In this document: piece after piece, positions 42,720 through 50,076 of the stretch | Position numbering within the stretch: the first letter of the stretch is position 1 | Layout of the letters: every line of letters starts with the position of its first letter | Source of the DNA: Paraburkholderia rhynchosiae | GTDB lineage: Bacteria; Pseudomonadota; Gammaproteobacteria; Burkholderiales; Burkholderiaceae | Direction of reading: 5' to 3' | NCBI RefSeq assembly: GCF_002879865.1 | Contig: NZ_PNXY01000037.1 | Location: 1 to 52,935 of the forward strand | Length of the DNA stretch: 52,935 nucleotides | The notes under the pieces: generated by a model | Seen by the model: only the letters and a program-made list of their open reading frames with translations | Database searches by the model: none | Told to the model about the DNA's origin: nothing | Made by a program: the position numbers and the translations under genes

Positions 42720-43138
42720 ATATTCCAGATCTCGAGAAGATTATCGGCAGCTTGTCTCAATCCGGCGTGCGCGAGTTGCGGCTAAGGAAACCCGGCTTCT
42801 CGCTGGAGGTGCGGCGCGGATCGGATCAGGCCGGCAGGTCGCCCGAACCCCTCAGCGTGTTGACTCACGATCGTGCTGGGTCCGGCCGTAGCAAAGGCGA
42901 CTTCGTGCAGTCACCTCACGCGGGCATTTTTTACGGTCAACACCCGGCCTTTCGCGAAGTGAACGTTGAGCGTTCGAGTGTCAGGGCCAGCGATATTGTG
43001 GGCTTCGTTGCAAACGGCGGCGTCCTTCTGCCGGTCTCATCGCCGCGGGATGGGGTCATCGGCAAGCAGATCTGGCCGGATGGCTCGCTCGTTGGTTACG
43101 GCACCGACGTATATGAATTGCAAGGAGAGGGGGCGTGA
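42716..43138 (+). CDS. BCCP-like protein lacking the biotinyl lysine (140 aa)
   Basis: A small protein with the layout of a biotin carboxyl carrier: an N-terminal helix of the AccB type (DLEKIIGSLSQSGVRELRLR, like DxEKVxxLIxLMxE..I..L), a linker, and a C-terminal lipoyl/biotinyl-like beta domain starting QSPHAGIFYGQHP. In a simple alignment with the BCCP encoded three genes further (43977), the EAMKM motif corresponds to ANGGV (residues 99-103), so the lysine is replaced by Gly102. It therefore cannot be biotinylated there. It lies between pxpC and pxpA with four-base overlaps on both sides, so it is made in step with the oxoprolinase subunits. Function unknown; a structural or carrier-mimic role in the complex is possible. 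Confidence 0.75.
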   Translation: MNIPDLEKIIGSLSQSGVRELRLRKPGFSLEVRRGSDQAGRSPEPLSVLTHDRAGSGRSKGDFVQSPHAGIFYGQHPAFREVNVERSSVRASDIVGFVANGGVLLPVSSPRDGVIGKQIWPDGSLVGYGTDVYELQGEGA

Positions 43139-43911
43139 ACCAAATCGATCTGAATTCCGATCTCGGCGAGGGTTTCGGCGTCTATAAGCTGGGCGACGAC
43201 GAGGCAATGCTCGATATCGTTTCGTCGGCGAACATCGCATGTGGCTTCCACGCCGGCGATCCCGACGTGATGCACAAGACGGTAGTCGCGGCAATGAAGC
43301 GCGGCGTCGATATTGGAGCACATCCGGGTTTCAACGACATCTGGGGTTTCGGGCGCCGGACCATCGTTGGCGATTCGATGCGGACGATTGAGAATCTGAT
43401 CGCGTATCAGATCGGCGCATTGCAGGCCATCGCACGCGCTGCGGGGGCAAATGTGAGCCACTTCAAAGTGCATGGTGCGCTCGGTAACCTGATGTTCACG
43501 GACCGTGAGATATCCGACGCTGTTGTTCGAGCGGTCAAGGCAGTCGATCGAGAACTCCTGTTTGTGGTGCCACCTAACACGGAAGGCGAATCCGCAGCGG
43601 AGCGTGGCGGTCTGAATCTGGTTCGGGAAGTATTCGCAGATCGTGCGTACACCGACGAGGGGCACCTCGTATCACGCAGGCTCCCGGGTGCAGTGATCCA
43701 CGACGCGGAGCTGGCCGCCCAGCGGGTAATCGACATGATCGACCACAAATGCGTTACGTCGATTTCGGGAAAGAAGGTTGCCGTCAAGCTCGACACGGTG
43801 ACCGTACATGGTGACACCGAGGGCGCGGTGACGATGGCGAAGATCGTGCGCTCGCGACTGGTCGAGAACGGCATCGTCGTGCAGCCGGTGTCCAGAACCT
43901 TTGCGCGGTGA
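43135..43911 (+). CDS. pxpA: 5-oxoprolinase subunit PxpA (LamB/YcsF family)
   Basis: A 258-residue LamB/YcsF protein with GTG start overlapping the previous stop. Diagnostic stretches: IDLNSDLGEGFGVYKLGDDE, SANIACGFHAGDPDVMHKTV, IGAHPGFNDIWGFGRR, and VSHFKVHGALGNLMFTDREI. The conserved Asp, His and Lys residues of the active site (DLGE, CGFHAGD, HPG, KPHG-type, here KVHG) are present; note KVHGAL in place of the usual KPHGAL. It hydrolyses the phosphorylated oxoproline intermediate with PxpBC. Confidence 0.9.
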   Translation: MNQIDLNSDLGEGFGVYKLGDDEAMLDIVSSANIACGFHAGDPDVMHKTVVAAMKRGVDIGAHPGFNDIWGFGRRTIVGDSMRTIENLIAYQIGALQAIARAAGANVSHFKVHGALGNLMFTDREISDAVVRAVKAVDRELLFVVPPNTEGESAAERGGLNLVREVFADRAYTDEGHLVSRRLPGAVIHDAELAAQRVIDMIDHKCVTSISGKKVAVKLDTVTVHGDTEGAVTMAKIVRSRLVENGIVVQPVSRTFAR

Positions 43912-43976
43912 GCCGTTGCGGAAGCTTCGTCTTGCGACGCGAGACGAAACGAAGAAATTTCTAAGCGAGCGTCAGT

Positions 43977-44408
43977 GTGGACTCTGAAAAAGTACTGCAG
44001 TTAATTCAACTGATGTCGGAAACCGACATCTCCTATCTGAAGTTGAGAGAGGGAGATTCGACGATTACGTTGAAATCGGACGGATGCAAATCAGACCCCG
44101 CGATCCTGCTCCGGATCAATCCGGGAAGTGTCGAGAAAGCCTCGACGTCGGTAGCGGCTCCTGCCGACGAGGCCGCTCGCGTGTTCTGTTCGCCGGTGAC
44201 AGGCGTGTTCTACGCGTGTGCATCGCCAGAGGATCCGCCATTCGTCGAAGTAGGCACCCCCATCCGTCCGGGCAAGCCGCTTTGCATCATTGAAGCCATG
44301 AAGATGCTGAACGAGATCGAAGCCGATGTCGAAGGCACGATCGCCGCCATACTCGTCAAGAACGGCGACGTCGTGACGGCCGGGCAACCGCTGTTTGCAT
44401 TGAACTGA
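43977..44408 (+). CDS. accB: Biotin carboxyl carrier protein (AccB-like)
   Basis: A 143-residue BCCP, GTG start 43977. Residues 1-35 have the AccB N-terminal pattern (VLQLIQLMSETDISYLKLRE); the biotinyl domain begins VFCSPVTGVFYACASPEDPP, and the biotin-accepting Lys109 is in IIEAMKMLNEIEADVEGTIA. It is shorter in the linker than typical housekeeping AccB. It is followed after 17 bases by biotin carboxylase. No carboxyltransferase (AccA/AccD or propionyl-type) gene is present here, so the carboxyl acceptor is unclear. Confidence 0.92.
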   Translation: MDSEKVLQLIQLMSETDISYLKLREGDSTITLKSDGCKSDPAILLRINPGSVEKASTSVAAPADEAARVFCSPVTGVFYACASPEDPPFVEVGTPIRPGKPLCIIEAMKMLNEIEADVEGTIAAILVKNGDVVTAGQPLFALN

Positions 44409-44425
44409 GATTCGGAGCCCAAAGA

Positions 44426-45775
44426 ATGTTTCAAAAGATCCTGATTGCAAATCGCGGTGAGATCGCGCTCCGGATTCAGCGTGCGTGCCGCGAATTGGGG
44501 ATCCGTTCTGTCAGCGTGTTCTCCGAGGGCGATCGCAATGCGCGATCCGTAAAGCTGGCGGATCAGGCGATCTGCATTGGCCCGGCGCAGTCGTCGAGGA
44601 GCTATCTCGATATGGCGGCGGTGATCGGCGCTGCCGAGGCCACGAAGAGCGACGCGGTCCACCCGGGGTACGGATTCCTGTCGGAAAACGCTCTCTTCGC
44701 GCAGCGGGTCACCGAGTCGGGCCTGGGTTTCATCGGGCCGCGCGCCGAAACGATCCGGCTGATGGGCGACAAGGTATCGGCGAAAGCAGAGATGCTGAAA
44801 GCAGGCGTGCCTTGTGTACCCGGCTCGCGCGGCGCGCTGACGCAAAATTCGGACGAGACATTGGCGGAGGCGGATCGTATCGGCTATCCGGTCATCATCA
44901 AGGCCGCTGGCGGTGGCGGCGGACGGGGGATGAGAATCGTCCGCGAGCGGGACGAACTTTTGCCCGCCGTCACGATGACGCGCGAAGAGGCTGGCAGGGC
45001 GTTTGGCAATCCGGAAGTGTACATGGAGAAGTTTCTGGAGAAGCCGCGCCACGTCGAGATCCAGGTGCTTGCCGATTCGCACGGGCAGGCAGTGTGGCTC
45101 GGCGAGCGTGATTGTTCGCTGCAGCGCCGGCATCAGAAGGTGATCGAGGAGTCCCCGGCGCCGCATATTGACCGTAACCAGATTTCGAAGGTGGGCGAGC
45201 AGTGTGCCGAAGCCTGTCGACAGATGGGATATATCGGCGCGGGAACATTCGAGTTCCTCTATGAAGATGGCGCTTTCTACTTTATCGAAATGAATACGCG
45301 AGTGCAGGTAGAGCATCCGGTCACCGAGATGGTGACGGGCATCGATATTGTACGCGAGCAGATCCTTGTTGCGGCGGGCGAGCGGCTTTCGTTTAGCCAA
45401 GGCGACATCGGCATTCGCGGCCATGCCATCGAGTGTCGGATAAACGCGGAGGATCCTGTGTCCTTCATGCCTATGCCGGGAAAGATCGAGCAATGGCATA
45501 TCCCGGGGGGACCAGGTATCCGCGTCGATTCGCATGCGTACGCGGGATATGAGGTCCCGCCGTACTATGACTCGATGATCGGAAAGCTGATTGCATATGG
45601 GCAGACCCGCGCGCATGCAATGCAGCGGATGCGCGTCGCGCTGCGTGAATTCTCGGTAGAGGGAATCAAAACCAATATTCCTTTGCACCGCGATTTGATG
45701 AATGATGCGGAATTCGAGAAAGGCGGTGTCACCATCCATTATCTCGAGTCGAAACTGCATGCCAGCGCTCCCTGA
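44426..45775 (+). CDS. accC: Biotin carboxylase (AccC-like)
   Basis: A full-length 449-residue ATP-grasp biotin carboxylase. KILIANRGEIALRIQRACRE opens the protein; ATP binding GGGGGRGMRIV, metal and substrate loop RDCSLQRRHQKVIEESPAP, and catalytic EMNTRVQVEHPVTEMVTG are intact. It charges the carrier's biotin with CO2 from bicarbonate and ATP. Operon position after pxpBC, the BCCP-like gene, pxpA and accB shows a functional tie to 5-oxoprolinase; a similar gene neighbourhood (accBC with kipI/kipA/lamB) is known in other proteobacteria, without a settled reason. A carbonic anhydrase gene lies 4.3 kb downstream. Confidence 0.93.
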   Translation: MFQKILIANRGEIALRIQRACRELGIRSVSVFSEGDRNARSVKLADQAICIGPAQSSRSYLDMAAVIGAAEATKSDAVHPGYGFLSENALFAQRVTESGLGFIGPRAETIRLMGDKVSAKAEMLKAGVPCVPGSRGALTQNSDETLAEADRIGYPVIIKAAGGGGGRGMRIVRERDELLPAVTMTREEAGRAFGNPEVYMEKFLEKPRHVEIQVLADSHGQAVWLGERDCSLQRRHQKVIEESPAPHIDRNQISKVGEQCAEACRQMGYIGAGTFEFLYEDGAFYFIEMNTRVQVEHPVTEMVTGIDIVREQILVAAGERLSFSQGDIGIRGHAIECRINAEDPVSFMPMPGKIEQWHIPGGPGIRVDSHAYAGYEVPPYYDSMIGKLIAYGQTRAHAMQRMRVALREFSVEGIKTNIPLHRDLMNDAEFEKGGVTIHYLESKLHASAP

Positions 45776-45838
45776 CGCGACAGAGCGCGTATTGCCGCAG
45801 CAGGATTTTTTAACTGAATCCAGATTGGAGTCGTACCC

Positions 45839-46984
45839 GTGAAGCCGATTATCATTGTTGGCGGTGGCGTGATGGGCTGTTCGCTTGCCTATTTTCTTTC
45901 CAGTCAGGACTCGAAACGCCCGATCATCGTGATCGAGCGCGATCAGACATATGAACGCGCTTCGTCGGCTTTGTCTACGAGTTCTCTGCGTCAGCAGTTT
46001 TCGACTCCCATTAACATCCAGCTTTCGCAATTCGGATACCAGTTCATGGCTGGTGAAGCGGATGTGGCACAACAGGTTTCCCTGACCCCCAGAGGTTATC
46101 TATTTCTGGCGAAAGCCAATCAGGAAGCAGGGCTTCGCGAACGAAGCGAAATTGCCCGCTCTTACGGTGCGCAGGTCAAAGAGTATGAGCCAGAAGAACT
46201 GAAGAAAGAATGCCCGTGGCTGCAGGTTGACGACCTGTCGTATGCGGTACGCGGCTTGTCGGGTGAAGGCTGGTTCGACGGCTACAGTCTGATGCAGCTC
46301 TTTAAGTCCCGCGCGCGGGAGGCCGGCGTCAAATTCGTCACCAATGATGTGACGGGCTTCGATATCGAGGGGGACCGGGTGCTGGCAGCCCGTTTCGCCG
46401 ATGGCACCCGCGTCGAAGGCGAAATCTTCGTTAATGCAGCGGGCCCGTGGTCGGGCAAGCTGGCCGCCACGATGGGCTTGGAAATTTCGGTTAGACCGCG
46501 TCGGCGCACCGTGTACATGGTGTCGTGCCCGACGAGATTCACTGATTTTCCTATTCTGATGGATACAACCGGCATCTACGTGCGGCCCGAGCAAAATCAC
46601 TTCATCCTGAATCTTTCTCCGAAGCCTGAGTTGGACTTCGACGATCTGCCGTTGGATCCGGATTTCGGCGCGTTCGAGGAATTCATCTGGCCGACCCTTG
46701 CTGAGCGTATCCCCGCATTTGAGGCGTTGCGCATCGAGCGCGCGTGGGCCGGGTATTACGAATTCAACACCATCGACCATAACGGTCTCGTTGGTCAGAT
46801 GGGTTATCAAAACCTCTATCTCGCAACGGGTTTCAGCGGCCATGGCCTTATGCACAGCCCTGGTGTCGGTAGAGGATTGGCGGAACTCATCACGTACGGT
46901 GAATATCGCTCTCTCGATCTGTCTGCGCTCGATCCTTATCGATTCGAACGGGGTGAGGAGATCGTGGAAAAAGGCGTCTATTAA
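45839..46984 (+). CDS. FAD-dependent oxidoreductase, DAO family (FOXRED1-like), copy 2
   Basis: A 381-residue flavoprotein with GTG start. It is a clear paralogue of the 28363 enzyme: GGGVMGCSLAYFLSSQDSKR, LRQQFSTPINIQLSQFGYQF, SGEGWFDGYSLMQLFKSRAR, FVNAAGPWSGKLAATMG and ATGFSGHGLMHSPGVGRGLA match segment by segment. Probably oxidises an amine of an amino acid or cyclic imino acid, giving electrons to ETF. It ends the aminotransferase-pxp-acc operon and precedes a small WRWF gene and the second etfBA pair, the same partners seen around copy 1. Confidence 0.87.
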   Translation: MKPIIIVGGGVMGCSLAYFLSSQDSKRPIIVIERDQTYERASSALSTSSLRQQFSTPINIQLSQFGYQFMAGEADVAQQVSLTPRGYLFLAKANQEAGLRERSEIARSYGAQVKEYEPEELKKECPWLQVDDLSYAVRGLSGEGWFDGYSLMQLFKSRAREAGVKFVTNDVTGFDIEGDRVLAARFADGTRVEGEIFVNAAGPWSGKLAATMGLEISVRPRRRTVYMVSCPTRFTDFPILMDTTGIYVRPEQNHFILNLSPKPELDFDDLPLDPDFGAFEEFIWPTLAERIPAFEALRIERAWAGYYEFNTIDHNGLVGQMGYQNLYLATGFSGHGLMHSPGVGRGLAELITYGEYRSLDLSALDPYRFERGEEIVEKGVY

Positions 46985-47199
46985 TCGGACGTCGTTTTGC
47001 GGAAGGGCATCGATCGAAGGACAACAGGGACTGGCTGCTCAACTCATCGACAATATCGACAAGTTTGCGGCGAATAGTCAACTGGCCTGAACGACAGCAG
47101 GAGCGCAATGCGTCGCTGAGATTGACGCTCTGCGCTCCGGCAACCTGAATGCTATTTCTCCGTCACGCACGGTCATAACCCGGATGCCGTAACGACGCT

Positions 47200-47517
47200 A
47201 TGGGGTCGATAAATATCAAAGACGAATTTCACCACTCGCCACGGATCGAAGCGGCAAAGGCGGCGAATGAAGAGGACGCTGTTCTTTGGCGATGGTTTTC
47301 GGCCTTAATTGACGAAGGGCGTTTGCGGTGGTGTCGCTCGAGTAGCGGCTGGTTGGTAAGTGTTGACCATAAACACGTCGCGACTGAACCCGATTTCGAT
47401 TCGGCGATTCGCGCGGCGAAGTCTCAGGTATCCGTGGTGACGGAGCTGAAAAAGCAACGCTCACGCCGGGTGAAAATTCAATCGAATTCAAAAGCGCACA
47501 TGTCTGTAGACGGCTAG
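47200..47517 (+). CDS. Small WRWF protein, copy 2 (105 aa)
   Basis: A small protein from ATG 47200. The core NEEDAVLWRWFSALIDEGRL, then RWC and WLVSVDHKHVATEPDFDSAI, is paralogous to the 33624 gene. The C-terminal tail is longer and strongly basic (ELKKQRSRRVKIQ), unlike copy 1. It sits between the second DAO gene and the second etfBA, mirroring copy 1, which follows the first etfBA. Function unknown. Confidence 0.65.
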   Translation: MGSINIKDEFHHSPRIEAAKAANEEDAVLWRWFSALIDEGRLRWCRSSSGWLVSVDHKHVATEPDFDSAIRAAKSQVSVVTELKKQRSRRVKIQSNSKAHMSVDG

Positions 47518-48144
47518 CGTTCATCGCACGTACTGTGTGTTCAAAGGGCGAACTGATTCTCGTACCGCGTTTGCGACGCCTCATAGTGGTTCCGTAGACC
47601 GACTTTCTTTCATGATTTGGCGGTGCCCGAAATTCTTTCGATTTTGCTTCCACTTCGCAACTTCGCGACGCATGACGAGGTGGGCTTGGGCAGGGGAAGA
47701 TGATCATTCCCTCTCTATCGCATTGAGTAGATGCTACTTTCCCGTGCTGGTTGGACGAGGTTCTTGGGACGATCACTTTTACGCATGTTTTACGATGGAA
47801 AAAAGTCGCTTTTCTTTTGTTTTTGACCGTCAGAAAGTGGGGCCGTGATTCGAAAGATCTGGAACCATCATGTTGGATGAGGGGATCTTTCCAACGGGAC
47901 TCGTTGCCTTTGCATGAAGCGAAGCTCGACGGAACCGCGTCAATATACAGTGGGATCGAATGATTTCCATGTCGACAATTGACCACGGATGAGGCGACGA
48001 GCGACGTGGCCAGAGAGATATGACGATCGTCAAGGCGTTGCGGTGCCTGGAATGAATGGACGTTGGTTGCCAAAGATACGTTGCGGTTGTCCATCGCGTT
48101 GTCATGCTTGAGGGCAGCTACGGCTAACGGAAGAGGAAGTTGAG
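47518..48144. other. 627-base spacer with a regulatory motif before the second etfBA
   Basis: No supported gene; the long minus-strand frame (47216-48094) has no protein-like features and overlaps the WRWF gene. AAAAAAGTCGCTTTTC at 47799-47814 matches the motif upstream of the orphan binding protein and aminotransferase. It lies about 330 bases from the etfB start, so the transcript may have a long leader. Confidence 0.5.
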
Positions 48145-48894
48145 ATGAAGATTCTTGTGGCAGTGAAGAGAGTGGTCGATTACAACGTGAAGGTCCGGGT
48201 CAGGTCGGACGGCAGGGGTGTCGACATCGCGAACGCGAAGATGTCGATGAATCCGTTCGACGAAATCGCGGTTGAAGAAGCAGTGCGTCTGCGCGAAGCA
48301 GGCGTAGCCACGGAGGTCATCGCCGTGTCGGCGGGTGTGGCGCAAGCGCAGGAAACGCTGCGTACCGCGCTGGCGATCGGCGCGGACCGCGCGATCCTGA
48401 TCGAGTCGAATGAAGAGCTGCAGCCGCTGGCTGTCGCCAAGCTGTTGAAGGCGCTGGTTGACAAGGAGCAGCCGTCGCTGGTGATCCTCGGCAAGCAGGC
48501 GATCGACGACGATTCGAACCAGACCGGCCAGATGCTGGCCGCGCTGGCGAACCTGCCGCAGGCCACGTTCGCCTCGAAGGTTGTCGTGGCAGACGGCAAG
48601 GCGACGGTGTCACGCGAAGTCGACGGCGGCGCGGAAACGCTGTCGCTGACGCTGCCCGCCGTGGTCACGACCGATTTGCGCCTGAACGAGCCGCGCTACG
48701 TGACGCTGCCGAACATCATGAAGGCGAAGAAGAAGCCGCTGGAAACGATCAAGCCGGAAGACCTCGGCGTCGATGTCACGCCGCGCCTGAAGACGCTAAA
48801 AGTCGTCGAGCCGCCCAGGCGCTCCGCCGGTGTGAAGGTGCCGGATGTGAAGACGCTGGTGGAGAAGCTGAAGACCGAAGCCAAGGTGCTTTAA
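48145..48894 (+). CDS. etfB: Electron transfer flavoprotein beta subunit, copy 2
   Basis: EtfB of 249 residues, from ATG 48145 with AGAGGAAG upstream. The protein equals copy 1 (31870) except Ala6, Ala29 and Ala31 in place of Pro, Thr and Val. All functional segments (NPFDEIAVEEAVRL, KQAIDDDSNQTGQMLA, LPNIMKAKKKP) are the same. At nucleotide level I see three differences over 750 bases, each changing the protein. Its probable donor is the DAO-type enzyme encoded upstream at 45839. Confidence 0.95.
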   Translation: MKILVAVKRVVDYNVKVRVRSDGRGVDIANAKMSMNPFDEIAVEEAVRLREAGVATEVIAVSAGVAQAQETLRTALAIGADRAILIESNEELQPLAVAKLLKALVDKEQPSLVILGKQAIDDDSNQTGQMLAALANLPQATFASKVVVADGKATVSREVDGGAETLSLTLPAVVTTDLRLNEPRYVTLPNIMKAKKKPLETIKPEDLGVDVTPRLKTLKVVEPPRRSAGVKVPDVKTLVEKLKTEAKVL

Positions 48895-49824
48895 GTAGAA
48901 CGCGGAGACAGAGCAAATGACGAATCTGGTGAATCTTGTATTAGCAGAACACGACAACGCGTCGATCAGGGCCGCGACGCTGAACACGATTGCAGCGGCG
49001 CAGAAGATCGGTGGTGACATTCACGTGCTGGTGGCCGGTCACAACGCGCAAGCCGCAGCAGATGCGGCCGCGAAGATCGCAGGCGTTTCGAAAGTGCTGC
49101 TGGCCGACGCGCCGCAACTCGAAGCAGGCCTCGCTGAAAACGTCGAAGCGACGGTGCTGAACATTGCGAAGAACTACTCGCACATCCTCGCGCCGGCGAC
49201 CGCTTACGGCAAGAACATCGCGCCGCGTATCGCTGCGAAGCTCGACGTCGCGCAGATCAGCGACATCACCGCAGTGGATAGCGCCGACACGTTCGAGCGT
49301 CCGATCTACGCGGGCAACGCGATCGCAACGGTTCAATCTCAGGACCCGATTAAGGTCATCACGGTCCGCTCGACCGGTTTCGACCCGGTTGCAGCAGAAG
49401 GCGGCAGCGCAATGGTCGAGAAGATCGAAGCCGCAGCCGATACCGGTCTGTCGCAATTCGTGAGCCGTGAAGTGACGAAGCTGGATCGTCCGGAACTGAC
49501 CTCGGCGAAGATCATCGTGTCGGGTGGCCGCGGGCTGGGCAGCGGTGAGAACTACACGAAGGTTCTCGAGCCGCTGGCCGACAAGCTGAACGCGGCGCTG
49601 GGCGCATGGCGTGCGGCGGTGGATGCCGGCTTCGTGCCGAACGACTATCAGGTCGGCCAGACCGGCAAGATCGTCGCGCCGCAACTGTATGTGGCCGTCG
49701 GCATCTCGGGCGCGATCCAGCATCTGGCCGGGATGAAGGACTCGAAGGTGATCGTCGCCATCAACAAGGACCCGGAAGCGCCAATTTTCAGCGTCGCCGA
49801 TTACGGTGTTGTCGGCGATCTGTT
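48145..49824 (+). repeat. 1680-bp near-identical direct repeat, copy B (etfBA)
   Basis: Partner of 31870-33549, same orientation, ungapped, with five substitutions seen by eye, none of them synonymous. Even the 22-base gap between etfB and etfA is identical. Confidence 0.9.
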
Positions 49825-49864
49825 TGACATCGTACCTGAGTTGACCGGCGCAGTATCGCATTGA
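48917..49864 (+). CDS. etfA: Electron transfer flavoprotein alpha subunit, copy 2 (Ser231Trp)
   Basis: EtfA of 315 residues, 22 bases after etfB copy 2. It matches copy 1 except Thr138 for Met and Trp231 for Ser, plus an unrelated last segment (LFDIVPELTGAVSH). Position 231 lies in the GASRAAVDAG stretch of the FAD domain, which is strongly conserved in EtfA from bacteria to mammals, so here it reads GAWRAAVDAG. A bulky Trp at that place could weaken FAD binding or change flavin potential. Otherwise the FAD domain is intact and the frame is full length. Confidence 0.93.
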   Translation: MTNLVNLVLAEHDNASIRAATLNTIAAAQKIGGDIHVLVAGHNAQAAADAAAKIAGVSKVLLADAPQLEAGLAENVEATVLNIAKNYSHILAPATAYGKNIAPRIAAKLDVAQISDITAVDSADTFERPIYAGNAIATVQSQDPIKVITVRSTGFDPVAAEGGSAMVEKIEAAADTGLSQFVSREVTKLDRPELTSAKIIVSGGRGLGSGENYTKVLEPLADKLNAALGAWRAAVDAGFVPNDYQVGQTGKIVAPQLYVAVGISGAIQHLAGMKDSKVIVAINKDPEAPIFSVADYGVVGDLFDIVPELTGAVSH

Positions 49865-50076
49865 CGAGCCGACCGTTGTTCCAAAGACCTGCGGTAGATT
49901 TATGTAGTCGCGCTTGAACATCTCGTCCAGAAGTTCTTCAGCGGATCGCGCCGTGCGTGTCATGTGCAAGCAGGTCGCTTCATAAGCGAGAGTCGTCAGG
50001 ACCCAGGACTTGCTGACCTCGCGAATCCCCGCGAGGCGCATCGCTCTATCCCCTTATCGAAGATAGGAGTAGTACG

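Noticed and set aside
44210..46072. 620-codon minus-strand open frame over accB and accC
   Set aside because: It is antisense to clearly identified BCCP and biotin carboxylase genes; such frames are common in GC-rich DNA and the translation is Arg/His-rich without domains.
47216..48094. 292-codon minus-strand frame between DAO copy 2 and etfBA copy 2
   Set aside because: Low-complexity translation without motifs; it runs antisense through the WRWF gene, which has a clear paralogue.
48941..50041. Long minus-strand open frame (366 codons) antisense to etfA copy 2, with a protein-like start (LAGIREVSKSWVLTTLAYEATC) over 49865-50041
   Set aside because: Most of it is the antisense of etfA, which also gives an open frame over copy 1. 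The first 60 residues may be the remnant of an unknown gene, but I recognise no family and there is no ribosome site.
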